Counted from the stretch's first letter, positions 1 to 10,196 are shown. The stretch is 64,000 nucleotides of DNA from Hylemonella gracilis ATCC 19624 (GCF_000211835.1 NZ_AEGR01000029.1:1-64000), one strand, 5' to 3'. Numbers and translations are program-made. Notes: a model not told the origin generated them from the sequence alone.

Positions 1-9
1 GCCTCAGAC

Positions 10-48
10 CGCCCTCTCGGATAACCTCCGACGAGGGCGTTTCTGTTT
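10..48 (+). terminator. Rho-independent terminator of an upstream gene
   Basis: A GC-rich hairpin (CGCCCTC at 10-16 pairing with GAGGGCG at 33-39, extended by TCGG/CCGA) is followed by a T-rich tract. It most likely ends a transcript entering from the left edge, ahead of the GTPase gene. Confidence 0.7.
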
Positions 49-108
49 GCGGCGTCGAGTACCCTCGCGTCCTCCATAGTTTCATTTCAAGGCTTCGCAC
101 AACCGACC

Positions 109-1107
109 ATGGCAGTTCAGTGGTTCCCAGGGCACATGCACCTGACCCGCCAAGCCATCGAAGACCGCATCAAGCAGGTGGATGTGGTCATCGAGATGGT
201 TGATGCGCGCTTACCGGCTTCCAGTGCCAATCCTCTACTGGCTCAGTTGACGTCCAAACGTCCTCGACTGAAGGTGCTCAACAAACAGGATCTCGCCGAT
301 CCAGAGCGCACTGCGGCATGGCTGGCCCATTACAACGCGCATGAGAGTATGCGCGCCATTGCCCTGGATACGACCGACGGTCAAGCCGCCCGCCGCCTGA
401 TCGCGCCTTGCCAAGAATTGGCTCCGAGTCGCGGCAGTCTTTCCAAGCCCTTGCGCGTGCTGATTTGTGGCATCCCCAATGTCGGCAAATCCACGCTCAT
501 TAACCGGATGATAGGCAAGAGCGCCGCTAAGGCTGCCGATGAGGCTGGCGTGACGCGCAAGGAACAACGTTACGTTCTTGAAGATGGCTTTTATCTGTTC
601 GATACGCCAGGCGTGCTCTGGCCCCGCATCATCGTTGCTCAGAGCGGTTATCGACTGGCCGCCAGTGGTGCTGTGGGCCGCAATGCGTTCGACGATGAAG
701 AAGTTGCGCTGGAGCTCTTGGACTATTTGAAGCTTTCTTATCCTCAACTGTTGGCCTCTCGATATGGCTTGAAGGTTGGGTTGAACGATGAACAAGGGCG
801 TGCTTTGGAAAGCGATGCCTTGCTAGAGGCCATCGGCCGCGCCCGTGGTGCACTGATGTCTGGCGGAAAAATCAACGTGCAGAAAGCCGCCGAACTGCTG
901 CTGCATGATTTCCGCTCCGGCGCCCTCGGGCGCATCACACTTGAAACTCCGGCGGAATTCGCGCTTTGGTTGGCCGAGGGTAAGAAGCTCGACGCTGAGC
1001 GCCAGTTGCGCAAGGAGGCGCTGGCCGAGGAGGGGCATATCCGTGCACGCCCGCCCGTCAGAAAGACTCCATCCAAGAAACCTGTTCAGAAAAGATCCGC
1101 GTGGTGA
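109..1107 (+). CDS. ylqF: Ribosome biogenesis GTPase YlqF/RbgA
   Basis: Circularly permuted GTPase of the YlqF/RbgA family, which helps a late step of 50S subunit assembly in the cytoplasm. The permuted motif order is visible: G4 NKQD at about residue 58 comes before the G1 P-loop GIPNVGKST at about 121 and the G3 motif DTPG at about 165. The N-terminus WFPGHM is the family signature. At 332 residues it is slightly longer than Bacillus RbgA because of a basic, proline- and lysine-rich C-terminal tail. The stop codon overlaps the GTG start of the next gene, so the two are probably cotranscribed. Nothing is missing from the GTPase core. Confidence 0.93.
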   Translation: MAVQWFPGHMHLTRQAIEDRIKQVDVVIEMVDARLPASSANPLLAQLTSKRPRLKVLNKQDLADPERTAAWLAHYNAHESMRAIALDTTDGQAARRLIAPCQELAPSRGSLSKPLRVLICGIPNVGKSTLINRMIGKSAAKAADEAGVTRKEQRYVLEDGFYLFDTPGVLWPRIIVAQSGYRLAASGAVGRNAFDDEEVALELLDYLKLSYPQLLASRYGLKVGLNDEQGRALESDALLEAIGRARGALMSGGKINVQKAAELLLHDFRSGALGRITLETPAEFALWLAEGKKLDAERQLRKEALAEEGHIRARPPVRKTPSKKPVQKRSAW

Positions 1108-2015
1108 AGCTGCTCCTGCCCCAACAACTCCAGATTGCGCCTGACCGGCAAGACCCGCAGCCGCTGGTTATCTACCACGCGCGTTGCCCGGATGGTTTTT
1201 GCGCCGCGCTTGCGGCTTGGCTGTTTTACGAGGGTCGTGCTGAGTTCCGCGCCTGCGACCACGGCGACGTTCGCACCGTGGAGGATTTGCCCGCGCTTGA
1301 TGGCCGCGCGGTCTACATTCTCGACTTCTCTTTTGCCGCTGATCTGCTGAGCGAGATCGAGCGGCGTGCCGCCAAGCTGGTGCTCCTGGACCATCACAAA
1401 AGCGCCGCTGAAAAGTTGACGGGCTTCGCCTGCAGGTGCGGCGCCGTGCATTTCGACATGCAGCGCTCGGGTGCGCGCTTGGCCTGGGACTACTTCCAGT
1501 CAGACCGCCCTGCGCCCGCACTGGTTCGCTACATCGAAGACCGGGATCTCTGGAACTGGGCTTATCCTGAAAGCGCGGCCTTCCTGGCCGCCTTGGACAT
1601 GGAGCCCATGGACTTCGAGCGTTGGGCTGAGATCGCCAATTACGACGAGGTGCAACTCGCGGATTTCATGTCCCGTGGTCAGGCCATGGACGAGAAATTT
1701 CGTAAGTTGGCGCAGGACATGGCCGTGAACGCCGAGCCTATTGTGTTCAACGGTCACGCCGGCCTCATGCTCAACGCCCCTGGCGCTTTTCACAGTTTGC
1801 TGGGTGACATCCTTTCCCGCCAAAGCGGCAGCTACGCCTTGTTGTGGTCCGCTGGCAAGGGCGGTGTCGTGAAGGTGGGTCTTCGGTCCCAAAAAGGATT
1901 CGACTGCATTCCACTTGCCGAAAGCATGGGCGGCGGTGGCCATGCCCAGGCCTGTGGCTTTCGGATGAGGGCCGAACGGCTGCCGGAACTTCTTTCAGGG
2001 GTCTTAAACCCTTGA
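1101..2015 (+). CDS. DHH-family phosphoesterase
   Basis: Putative metal-dependent phosphoesterase of the DHH/DHHA1 superfamily (304 residues). Near the N-terminus HARCPDGFCAA resembles the first metal-binding motif, LDHHKSA around residue 95 gives the DHH triad, and GGGGHAQACGF near the C-terminus is the DHHA1 substrate-binding motif. Relatives cleave nanoRNA, bisphosphonucleosides or cyclic dinucleotides; the substrate here cannot be decided from sequence. It starts at a GTG overlapping the stop of ylqF by 7 bases, indicating translational coupling. A second in-frame GTG immediately follows, so the exact initiation codon is uncertain. Confidence 0.85.
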   Translation: MVKLLLPQQLQIAPDRQDPQPLVIYHARCPDGFCAALAAWLFYEGRAEFRACDHGDVRTVEDLPALDGRAVYILDFSFAADLLSEIERRAAKLVLLDHHKSAAEKLTGFACRCGAVHFDMQRSGARLAWDYFQSDRPAPALVRYIEDRDLWNWAYPESAAFLAALDMEPMDFERWAEIANYDEVQLADFMSRGQAMDEKFRKLAQDMAVNAEPIVFNGHAGLMLNAPGAFHSLLGDILSRQSGSYALLWSAGKGGVVKVGLRSQKGFDCIPLAESMGGGGHAQACGFRMRAERLPELLSGVLNP

Positions 2016-2084
2016 AACAGGTCGGTTACAGGCCTTGGGCTTGATCGGCCCTAGAATGGAAAGACCGCTTCAAGGAGACCCACC

Positions 2085-2291
2085 ATGGACATCAGTGCCA
2101 ATACCGGAGCCGAACAAGCCGCGCTTTCCGCCGGGCAAGTGGCTTGGCAGGCCCAGGTCTACACCAAGAAAAAGTCGGAAGACATCGTCGAGCAAACCGT
2201 GGGCACCTTGCTGTCCTCGGTGCCTCAGATGGGGTCACAGCCGCTGGCCACCTCGGGCTCGCTCGGGACTCGCCTCAACGCCTACGCCTGA
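2085..2291 (+). CDS. Small protein, possibly YjfB-like motility protein
   Basis: A 68-residue cytoplasmic protein with an excellent ribosome binding site (AGGAG at 2073-2077, 7 bases before ATG) and its own terminator, so it is very probably expressed. It has no signal peptide or membrane segment. The N-terminal MDIS, polar helical middle and C-terminal LGTRLNAYA loosely recall the YjfB family of small proteins found in motile bacteria, but the similarity is weak and from memory. Function is unknown. A TAGAAT hexamer at 2052-2057 may be the -10 box of its promoter. Confidence 0.65.
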   Translation: MDISANTGAEQAALSAGQVAWQAQVYTKKKSEDIVEQTVGTLLSSVPQMGSQPLATSGSLGTRLNAYA

Positions 2292-2320
2292 GTGCTTTCT
2301 CCCCTGACGCTACGCGTTGA

Positions 2321-2348
2321 AACGGCTGGCTGAATGCCAGCCGTTTTT
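2321..2348 (+). terminator. Rho-independent terminator after the small protein gene
   Basis: A perfect 10-bp stem (AACGGCTGGC at 2321-2330 and its complement at 2336-2345) with a 5-base loop is followed by a T tract. It ends the 68-residue protein's transcript, and the convergent ferredoxin gene lies just beyond. Confidence 0.9.
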
Positions 2349-2389
2349 CATGGTGGCTTTCGGAAACTCCAGGTTTCTTTGCTTCCGTC

Positions 2390-2698
2390 TCAGTAGCCCT
2401 CTCGCAGCACCACGTCCGAGCAGGGGTAGGCCGCGCAAGGCAACACATAACCTTCGTCCTTTTCTTCCCTGCTCAGGCCCGGCCACTCGATGTCATAACG
2501 CACGCGGCCGCTGATCAACCGTCCGACACAGGTGCGGCAGGTGCCGTTGCGGCAGGAACTGGGCCACGAGATGCCAGCTGCCTCCATCGATTGCAGCAGA
2601 GTCAAATCGCTCCAGGCATCGAACTGTTCGCGCTCTTGCGGGGCGAAGGCATCCTGGCAAGAACCCTGGTGGCGTTGACGGTCGGGGGCCTCTTCCAT
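2390..2698 (-). CDS. 2Fe-2S ferredoxin (plant type)
   Basis: A 102-residue soluble electron carrier with one [2Fe-2S] cluster. The cluster-binding pattern C-x5-C-x2-C is present as CRNGTCRTC around residues 49-57 (C-R-N-G-T-C-R-T-C), with a fourth cysteine in LPCAAYPC near residue 87-92, matching plant-type ferredoxins. The N-terminus up to about residue 25 is polar and not conserved, and no clear ribosome binding site precedes the ATG, so the true start could be slightly downstream. It is monocistronic; no partner oxygenase or reductase lies next to it. Confidence 0.85.
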   Translation of the reverse strand: MEEAPDRQRHQGSCQDAFAPQEREQFDAWSDLTLLQSMEAAGISWPSSCRNGTCRTCVGRLISGRVRYDIEWPGLSREEKDEGYVLPCAAYPCSDVVLREGY

Positions 2699-2870
2699 GT
2701 GCTCGAACGCGGGATTTAGGAGGGGATCGATGCGAAATCAGCGCGTGGAGCCGCCGTTCAAAAGCGTGGAATTGTAGGCTCCGCTTGCCCTTTTGCGCCC
2801 TATGAAGTCAACGGTGGTGCTAGCATGCCATCTCAATAGTTTCGAGCGCACGCTTTTCCGTAGAAGACTC

Positions 2871-3773
2871 ATGAAGATCAGCCGTTTTGGTGTCGTTTCC
2901 CTCGTTGTCGTCGCCATCGTCGCCGCGGCTGCTTGGTACTTCCGCCCCCGTACCGAGGAAGCAAGCTCCTTGCCGGTGCAGGATGCATCCAACCCCACCT
3001 TCGTCGGGTCCGCGCCCCAGGCGCCCAAGAGCCCGGCCTTGACCCCGGTGACGCCCGCGCCTCCCATTCGACATCCCGTGCAGGCCATTCAACAGAACGA
3101 GCCGGAGTCCGCCGTCGCCAAGGTTCGCTCCCTGCCCACGCTGGAGGAGTCCGATCCGCGTCTCAAGGAAGACTTGGGTACGCTGCTCGGCCGCAAGAAG
3201 GTCGAGCAGTTCTTCCTCTTGGATAACTTCGTGCGCCGCGTCGTGAGCACCGTGGACAACCTCGGCCGCGACCACGCGCCGCCCATGATGTGGCCGGTGC
3301 ATCCCTCGCCTGGACGTTTCTCTACCTTGCCACGCTCCGATGGCGAGATCATCAACCCCGACAACGGTCAGCGCTACAGCGCCCTCGTGCAGTTCATCGA
3401 GACCGTCAACCCCCGCCAAGTGGTGCAGCTCTACGTCAGCCTCTATCCGCTGTTCCAGCAGGCCTACGTCGAAATGGGCTACCCCCAGGGTTACTTCAAT
3501 GACCGGCTGATCGCGGTCATTGATCAAATGCTGTCCACGCCCATCGTCGAGGAGCCCCTGCACGTCGCGTTGGTGAATGTGAAAGGCCCCTACCAGTCCG
3601 AGCGGCCTTGGACTCGTTATGAGTTCGTGGACGAAAAGCTGGAAGACCTCACGGCAGGCCAGAAGATCCTGCTGCGCACCGGCCCCTCCAACCACCGCCG
3701 CCTGCGCGCCAAGTTGATCGAGTACCGCAACCTGCTGACCAAGGCCGCCATGCCGGCCACCGCCAAGCAGTAA
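2871..3773 (+). CDS. DUF3014 family membrane-anchored protein
   Basis: A 300-residue protein of unknown function, recognised by its DUF3014-like C-terminal region (about residues 85-290; motifs FLLDNFVRRVV, YPLFQQAYVEMGYP, KLIEYRNLL). The first 25 residues are a single hydrophobic segment with a short basic start, giving a signal anchor, followed by a proline-rich linker to about residue 75. The body is therefore probably periplasmic. An upstream in-frame start at 2793 would add 26 residues, but the ATG at 2871 places the membrane segment at the N-terminus as in relatives. It converges with the YeeE/YedE gene only 3 bases away. Confidence 0.8.
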   Translation: MKISRFGVVSLVVVAIVAAAAWYFRPRTEEASSLPVQDASNPTFVGSAPQAPKSPALTPVTPAPPIRHPVQAIQQNEPESAVAKVRSLPTLEESDPRLKEDLGTLLGRKKVEQFFLLDNFVRRVVSTVDNLGRDHAPPMMWPVHPSPGRFSTLPRSDGEIINPDNGQRYSALVQFIETVNPRQVVQLYVSLYPLFQQAYVEMGYPQGYFNDRLIAVIDQMLSTPIVEEPLHVALVNVKGPYQSERPWTRYEFVDEKLEDLTAGQKILLRTGPSNHRRLRAKLIEYRNLLTKAAMPATAKQ

Positions 3774-3776
3774 GTT

Positions 3777-4208
3777 TCAGCCCTTGGCTCGCAGCCCCTG
3801 AGCCAGCGCGCCCAGCGCGATACCGGCCAGGGCCCAGAGCAAGTCCAAGTTGCCCGTGCCCAGCCCTGCGATCGCCGGGCCTGGGCACACACCACACAAA
3901 CCCCAGCCCAGCCCGAACAAGGCAGCGCCTTGCCAGGTGTCGCGGTTCCACACGCTGGGGTGCTGGCCGAAGGTGCCACCCAGCAGGGGACGCGCCAGCA
4001 GGCGCGGCGCACCTTGGTAGGCCAGCAGCACGACCAGCACTGCGCCACCCATCACCAGCATCAAGCCCCAGTCCTGCAAGCGCAGGAAGCTCAACACCAC
4101 CTCTGGCCGCACCATGCCCGACAGCGAGAGGCCGAAGCCGAACAGCGCGCCCGCGGCCAGAGTGGCCAAGGGTGCGCGCAGCGTGTGTTTGACGATCCCC
4201 GCGCTCAT
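3777..4208 (-). CDS. YeeE/YedE-type transporter subunit, C-terminal half protein
   Basis: A 143-residue integral membrane protein with about four hydrophobic segments, belonging to the YeeE/YedE (DUF6691-like) family whose members import thiosulfate or other sulfur compounds. The conserved GLCGVCPGPAI stretch near residues 104-114 carries the cysteine expected for sulfur relay. Its ATG overlaps the stop of the partner gene (ATGA at 4205-4208), so the pair is translationally coupled and forms the split two-gene arrangement known as PmpA/PmpB in bacteria with sulfide-responsive operons. No repressor or rhodanese gene adjoins it here, so the substrate is inferred from the family. Confidence 0.85.
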   Translation of the reverse strand: MSAGIVKHTLRAPLATLAAGALFGFGLSLSGMVRPEVVLSFLRLQDWGLMLVMGGAVLVVLLAYQGAPRLLARPLLGGTFGQHPSVWNRDTWQGAALFGLGWGLCGVCPGPAIAGLGTGNLDLLWALAGIALGALAQGLRAKG

Positions 4209-4693
4209 GCGAACCTCGCTGACAGGAAAGCGACCGCATTGGCCGTGAGGAAGGCCGTGGCCATGAAGGTCAGCACCGCCCCCAGCGAGGGCAGTTGCAG
4301 CGAGCCCAAGCCGCAGATGCCATGGCCCGAGGTGCACCCGTTCGACAGCCGCGCGCCGTAGCCGACAAAAAAGCCGCCCAGCAGCAACTGCCACGCCGGT
4401 ACGCGCGTGCCCAGCGCCGCGCCATCGGTGAAGCCCAGCCACCAGACCAGGGCACCAACGATCAGCCCCGCCGCATACACCAGCCGCCAGCCGCGCGTTT
4501 CCACGTAGCGCGTGGCCTGGAAATAGGGCCGCCGCACCAGCCAAGACCAGCTGCTGGAAAACACCGAACTCATGCCGCCGATGCGGCCCGTGCAGACGAA
4601 CAGCAGCGCGGTGCCAGCGCCCACCAGCAGGCCGCCTGCCAGGTAGTGCGCCCAGCCGGTGGGAAACAGCGTGTCCAGAAGGGTGGAACTCAT
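4205..4693 (-). CDS. YeeE/YedE-type transporter subunit, N-terminal half protein
   Basis: A 162-residue membrane protein with four to five hydrophobic segments, the first partner of a split YeeE/YedE transporter. The motif SNGCTSGHGICGLG around residues 117-130 contains the conserved cysteines of the family, thought to pass a sulfur group through the membrane. It is the first gene of a two-gene operon and overlaps its partner by four bases. Sulfur-compound uptake is inferred from the family; nothing in the neighbourhood identifies the exact substrate. Confidence 0.87.
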   Translation of the reverse strand: MSSTLLDTLFPTGWAHYLAGGLLVGAGTALLFVCTGRIGGMSSVFSSSWSWLVRRPYFQATRYVETRGWRLVYAAGLIVGALVWWLGFTDGAALGTRVPAWQLLLGGFFVGYGARLSNGCTSGHGICGLGSLQLPSLGAVLTFMATAFLTANAVAFLSARFA

Positions 4694-4750
4694 GTGTCTG
4701 TGAAGAAGTCAGGTCAGTGGGGTAAGCGGGTCAAAAAGTGCTCGCGCGGA

Positions 4751-5398
4751 TTATCTGGCCTGCCACACCAGCAGCAGATTGTTGGCGGGCATGGTGTGCC
4801 GGGCCGCCAAGCGCAGCCCGGCGGCTTGGGCTTCCTGCTCCACCGCTTCGCGCCGGCGCAAACCCCACTCGGGGTTGCGTGCGCGCAGGCTGGCATCGAA
4901 GTCCAGGTTGCTGTCGGCGGTGGGCATGTCGTCCTCCAGGTAGGGTCCGTAGGTCACCAGCTGCCCGCCGGGCGCGAGGTGCTGGGCCGCGCCCCGCATC
5001 AGCGCGTCGCAGCAGGCCCAGGGCGCGATGTGCAGAAGGTTGGCGCAGTAGATCAGGTCAAAGCGCGCGCCCTCCAGCGGCCAGGGCTCTTGTTGCACGT
5101 CCAGCAGGCGCGGTGCGGCCACACGGTCTCGCAGGCTCTCGGGCACGCTTGCCTGGATGTGCGCCTGCAGCTCGGCGAAATACGTGTCTCGCAGATCCGT
5201 GGGCCACCATGTCCAGCCGGGCAGGTGCTGGGCGAACCAGGCCACATGCTGGCCGGTGCCGCTGGCGATTTCCAGGGCCCGGCCCTGCGCCCGCAGCAAT
5301 GTGCGCAGTGTTTCGAGGATGGGGTGTTTGTTGCGCTCTGCTGCCGCGCTGAGGGCGCTCGTGCGGTGGGGCAGGTTGGGCTGTGTTGGGGTGCTCAT
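4751..5398 (-). CDS. DUF938 SAM-dependent methyltransferase-like protein
   Basis: A 215-residue cytoplasmic protein of the DUF938 family with a class I methyltransferase fold. The SAM-binding glycine motif ALEIASGTGQHV is at about residues 41-52, and a motif II-like segment FDLIYCANLLHI follows near 114-125. The substrate is unknown for this family. It is the last gene of a compact minus-strand run, 10 bases after the DUF924 gene, suggesting one operon from about 6618 down to 4751. Confidence 0.85.
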   Translation of the reverse strand: MSTPTQPNLPHRTSALSAAAERNKHPILETLRTLLRAQGRALEIASGTGQHVAWFAQHLPGWTWWPTDLRDTYFAELQAHIQASVPESLRDRVAAPRLLDVQQEPWPLEGARFDLIYCANLLHIAPWACCDALMRGAAQHLAPGGQLVTYGPYLEDDMPTADSNLDFDASLRARNPEWGLRRREAVEQEAQAAGLRLAARHTMPANNLLLVWQAR

Positions 5399-5408
5399 GG
5401 CTCCTGGC

Positions 5409-5948
5409 TCAGAACGAGGAACCGGGCTCTCGCATGAACGCCACTTCCTCGGGCGTGGATGCCCGGCCCAGGACAGCGTTGCGGTGCGGGTAACGGCCGA
5501 AGCGCGCGATGATGGCCGTGTGCAGGCGCAGGAAACGCAGGTTCTCTTCCAGCCCGGCCTGGCTGAACAGCGGCAGCGCCTCGGCGTGCGCGGCCAAGTC
5601 CTCGCTGTGCATGTAGGGCATGTAGGCGTACAACCGCTGCGCCAGCGGCAGCAAGCGGTCCCCGCCTTGCGCCACCAGTTCGCGCGCGAGTGTCAGCGCC
5701 AGCGCGTCCTGCGCGAAAGCCTGCGGCATCTCGCGGTGAATGTTGCGGCTGAACTGGTCCAGCACGATGATCTCCGCCAGTCGCCCCGGCGCGTCCGTGC
5801 GCCAAGCCCGCAGACCGCCCGCTGCAGCCGTTTCCAGCAAGGCCCCGAAGCCTTCGCGCATGCGCGCGTCCAGCGCGGCGTCCTTGCTGAAATGCTGCTT
5901 GGGGCTGAGTTCCTCGAACCAGAAAGCCAGGACGTCATGCGATGTCAT
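5409..5948 (-). CDS. DUF924 family protein
   Basis: A 179-residue soluble, mostly helical protein of the DUF924 family (TPR-like fold). Characteristic segments are VLAFWFEELSPKQHF at the N-terminus, LDQFSRNIHR near residues 67-76, YMPYMHSED near 109-117 and ARFGRYPHRNAVLGR near 147-161. No enzymatic function is established for the family. It lies between the GIY-YIG-like gene (36 bases upstream) and the DUF938 gene (10 bases downstream) on the same strand. Confidence 0.87.
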   Translation of the reverse strand: MTSHDVLAFWFEELSPKQHFSKDAALDARMREGFGALLETAAAGGLRAWRTDAPGRLAEIIVLDQFSRNIHREMPQAFAQDALALTLARELVAQGGDRLLPLAQRLYAYMPYMHSEDLAAHAEALPLFSQAGLEENLRFLRLHTAIIARFGRYPHRNAVLGRASTPEEVAFMREPGSSF

Positions 5949-5984
5949 GCGGCCATCATGCCAGCGCGGTGATGCCCGAGCCGC

Positions 5985-6311
5985 TCAAGCCTGCCACACC
6001 CCGAAACCGGCCGAGCGCAGGTCGATGCCGATCTCCACCTCGCGCGCCTGTGCGTCCTCGTAACGCATGGGGTTGAAGCCCTCGTACAAATCGGGCAGCA
6101 GGCGCAGGCCGTACTTCGTCACATAGCGGTTGGCCTGGATGCCGGCCTTGTGCTTGTCGAAGCGCACATCCGGGTCCAGCCCGGTCATGCCCACATAGAC
6201 GCAGGGCTGGCCTTCCACGTAGTCTGGGTTGCTCTTGCGAAAGCGCGGCTCCAGCAACACGTCCTTCGAGAGTTCGATGACGTAGACGTGGTAGTGGGGG
6301 CGGCGTGCCAT
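5985..6311 (-). CDS. Small GIY-YIG-like domain protein
   Basis: A 108-residue protein I do not recognise by name. The segments HVYVIEL (residues 8-14) and CVYVGMTG (37-44), followed by a conserved Arg and His in RFDKHKAG (50-57), have the order of strands and residues seen in GIY-YIG nuclease domains (Y-x-I ... Y-x-G-x-T ... R ... H). A late glutamate (QAREVEIG) could be the metal ligand. This is inference from pattern, so nuclease activity is only suggested. It precedes the DUF924 gene in the same orientation. Confidence 0.7.
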   Translation of the reverse strand: MARRPHYHVYVIELSKDVLLEPRFRKSNPDYVEGQPCVYVGMTGLDPDVRFDKHKAGIQANRYVTKYGLRLLPDLYEGFNPMRYEDAQAREVEIGIDLRSAGFGVWQA

Positions 6312-6369
6312 GGCGAGGGATGCGAGCTGGCCATGCGTGGCGCAAAGCCCGTCATGGCCGCACAGCCGT

Positions 6370-6618
6370 TCAATGCTGAACGAAGGTGTAGCGCACGTCC
6401 TCGTTTTCCACCATCTCCAAGAAGTTGTCCAACACCTCCTCGTCGTCGGTGCTGCGCCAAAGGTCTTCCGGGTCGCTGGCGAACAGCGGCTCCACCGCCA
6501 GGTCCAGGTGCTGGCCGTCCGGCAGCTTGAGCACCTGCGTGCCCTCGGAGGTGGGCACGATCTCCCAATCGTCCGGGACGGCGAGTTCGAGCTGGATGGT
6601 GACGCGGAGTTGTTTCAT
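6370..6618 (-). CDS. Hypothetical small acidic protein
   Basis: An 82-residue soluble, acidic protein with no recognised domain. It opens with a strand-like segment (MKQLRVTIQLELAVPDDW) and ends in a Glu/Asp-rich helix. It is the first gene of the minus-strand run that continues with the GIY-YIG-like, DUF924 and DUF938 genes, 58 bases before the next start. Upstream sequence GGGGCACCACC gives a plausible ribosome binding site. Confidence 0.65.
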   Translation of the reverse strand: MKQLRVTIQLELAVPDDWEIVPTSEGTQVLKLPDGQHLDLAVEPLFASDPEDLWRSTDDEEVLDNFLEMVENEDVRYTFVQH

Positions 6619-6806
6619 GGTGGTGCCCCTCTGGAGGGCGCCAGCTTAGCGCATTGTTAGGGGATTAAGTGATGCCAAAGCTTGGAATCGGTCGAGCGCA
6701 GTCGCGGCCGATTCAGATGCCTATCACATAGCTAACAAAATGCCTATCGATAAGTTGAGGACGCAGATTAGTGGTTAGCAAGCCGCTATGTCATTGCATA
6801 TTCAGC
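6619..6806. other. AT-richer intergenic spacer
   Basis: The 188 bases between the 82-residue protein and the cytochrome lipoprotein carry no gene. They are richer in A+T than the surroundings and contain a 9-base direct repeat (ATGCCTATC at 6717-6725 and 6740-6748). The promoter of the minus-strand run starting at 6618 should lie here. Confidence 0.5.
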
Positions 6807-8132
6807 TCATTGCGGTTGTGACAGGATCCATGGAATCAGAATGGCTAAATCAGAATCGCTGGCTTGCGGGTTGGCAGGCATGGGAAAAGAGCCATAGAAA
6901 CCTGAGTTGCTACCGCTTTTTACTCGGCTTTCCAGCACGCCGGCGGCGGGCGGGTTGTTCCGATAGCGGTCGGCTATGCGCTCGAAAGATGGAAGACTGG
7001 CGCTGTAGCCCGTACCTGTCACGGCGTGGCAGGCGATGCAGTTTTTGGCCTGCGCGAGCTGCACAGGGTCTGTGATGGGTGGCGGTGGCGTGTTGCAGAG
7101 TCCGGCGACAACGGGAATCCAGTTGCCACTGTTCTGGCAACTCATGTATTGCGCACCCTGCAGCCCTGGAGTGGTGTTGGTTACAGACACGGTATTGCCA
7201 GCACCTGTTAGAGGAACCGTGCCTGAGCAGGTGTTAGATCCCGAAGTCCAGTCGATCGACTGTGCCGGGCATGTGACCGGGACGTAAGTGGTGTTGCATG
7301 TGCCTCCTGCCTGTACAGTCCAGGAGCTGTTTTGGCAGGTGGCCGTTGCTGCGCCACTGACTCCGCCGAAAGCATACGTCAGTGCGATACTGCGTCCAGA
7401 CGCGGTGGGTACGGAGGAGGCGTGGCAGGAGTAAGACGCCGAGCTCCAACCTAATGTCACGGCGCCGACACAAGGCTCTGCTGGTGCTTGAGGCAACGAC
7501 GGAACCTGATTGGCCCAAACCGTGGAAGACAAATTCACGGGGAAGCCGTCATTGTCATAGGCGTTCTCGTCGCCGTCATATAGTTCATTGCCCCGCAGAT
7601 GCCAAAGGTCGCTCGTATAGAAACCAGTGGCTAGGATTCTGGGAATTTTCAGGCGCAGTACGTTGCCTAACAGCACTGTATCCGCCGTTGGGCCTGCACT
7701 GTAGCTGGTGTTGCCGGCTGGCATAAACTCTAAGATGACCTTATGTCCAGTGCCGCCCGCAACGGCTGTTTCAGCTATGAGATAGAGGTTGCTACTGCCT
7801 ACGTTGTAAGTGACGGTGCCCAGAGCTGAACCGGAACAAGCGTTATCGTCGTAGAAGTCGAAGCGGCCACTCAGACTCGCAACGCTACTTGCTGATTGCA
7901 GACCGACGGTGAAAACCAACTTTGCGTAAAGCGGGTTGCCGGTTTCGTAATTGCTGCCGTCAGGTATCGCTGAACACGTACTGACATAGTTACCGTTGTA
8001 CAGCCGGGCATCAAGTGAAGGGCTCTGAGGAGCAGTCGAATTGCCGCCGTTGCCATCGCTGCCACCTCCACAACCCATGACTAAGGTCGCGATTGTCATC
8101 ACTGCGTACCACCAGAATCGCCTCACGGGCAT
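6807..8132 (-). CDS. Exported lipoprotein with Cys-rich repeats and a C-terminal cytochrome c domain
   Basis: A 441-residue predicted lipoprotein: a hydrophobic N-terminus ends in the lipobox VMGC (Cys21) and a Gly/Ser/Asn linker. Residues about 35-215 form an unrecognised region with one Cys pair. Residues about 220-280 and 283-346 are two related repeats of about 60 residues, each with paired cysteines and a closing C-Q-N-S-x-x-W motif. The C-terminal 85 residues contain a single CIACH haem-binding site (near 365) and a late MPANP methionine, as in class I cytochrome c. Codon use is visibly less GC-rich than its neighbours, suggesting later acquisition. AGGAG lies only 2 bases before ATG 8132 but 8 before GTG 8126, so GTG 8126 may be the real start. 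It follows glnS by 29 bases on the same strand. Electron partner unknown. Confidence 0.8.
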   Translation of the reverse strand: MPVRRFWWYAVMTIATLVMGCGGGSDGNGGNSTAPQSPSLDARLYNGNYVSTCSAIPDGSNYETGNPLYAKLVFTVGLQSASSVASLSGRFDFYDDNACSGSALGTVTYNVGSSNLYLIAETAVAGGTGHKVILEFMPAGNTSYSAGPTADTVLLGNVLRLKIPRILATGFYTSDLWHLRGNELYDGDENAYDNDGFPVNLSSTVWANQVPSLPQAPAEPCVGAVTLGWSSASYSCHASSVPTASGRSIALTYAFGGVSGAATATCQNSSWTVQAGGTCNTTYVPVTCPAQSIDWTSGSNTCSGTVPLTGAGNTVSVTNTTPGLQGAQYMSCQNSGNWIPVVAGLCNTPPPPITDPVQLAQAKNCIACHAVTGTGYSASLPSFERIADRYRNNPPAAGVLESRVKSGSNSGFYGSFPMPANPQASDSDLAILIPWILSQPQ

Positions 8133-8161
8133 TACTCCTTGTTTTTTGTGTTTAGTGAGCT

Positions 8162-10015
<1,854 letters not shown>

Positions 10016-10161
10016 GAGGGCTGGGAAGAAACGACGAGAGTAGACGGGCGAGAGTAGACGGCCAAAACCGCGTGGGTTCCGCGCGGGGCGCGGGTATCTG
10101 CAAGATTTTATGACGCAGCCGTCACACAGGGACGTCCCTGCCTAGGCAAGGTCGGCGGCAT

Positions 10162-10190
10162 TTGTATCGCGGGGGCAAGGCTGGTATGCT
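10162..10190 (+). promoter_or_regulatory. Candidate sigma-70 promoter upstream of a short RNA/uppP leader
   Basis: TTGTAT at 10162-10167 and TATGCT at 10185-10190 are separated by exactly 17 bases. Transcription would begin near 10197, inside the glnS-uppP intergenic region. Confidence 0.5.
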
Positions 10191-10196
10191 GGACAG

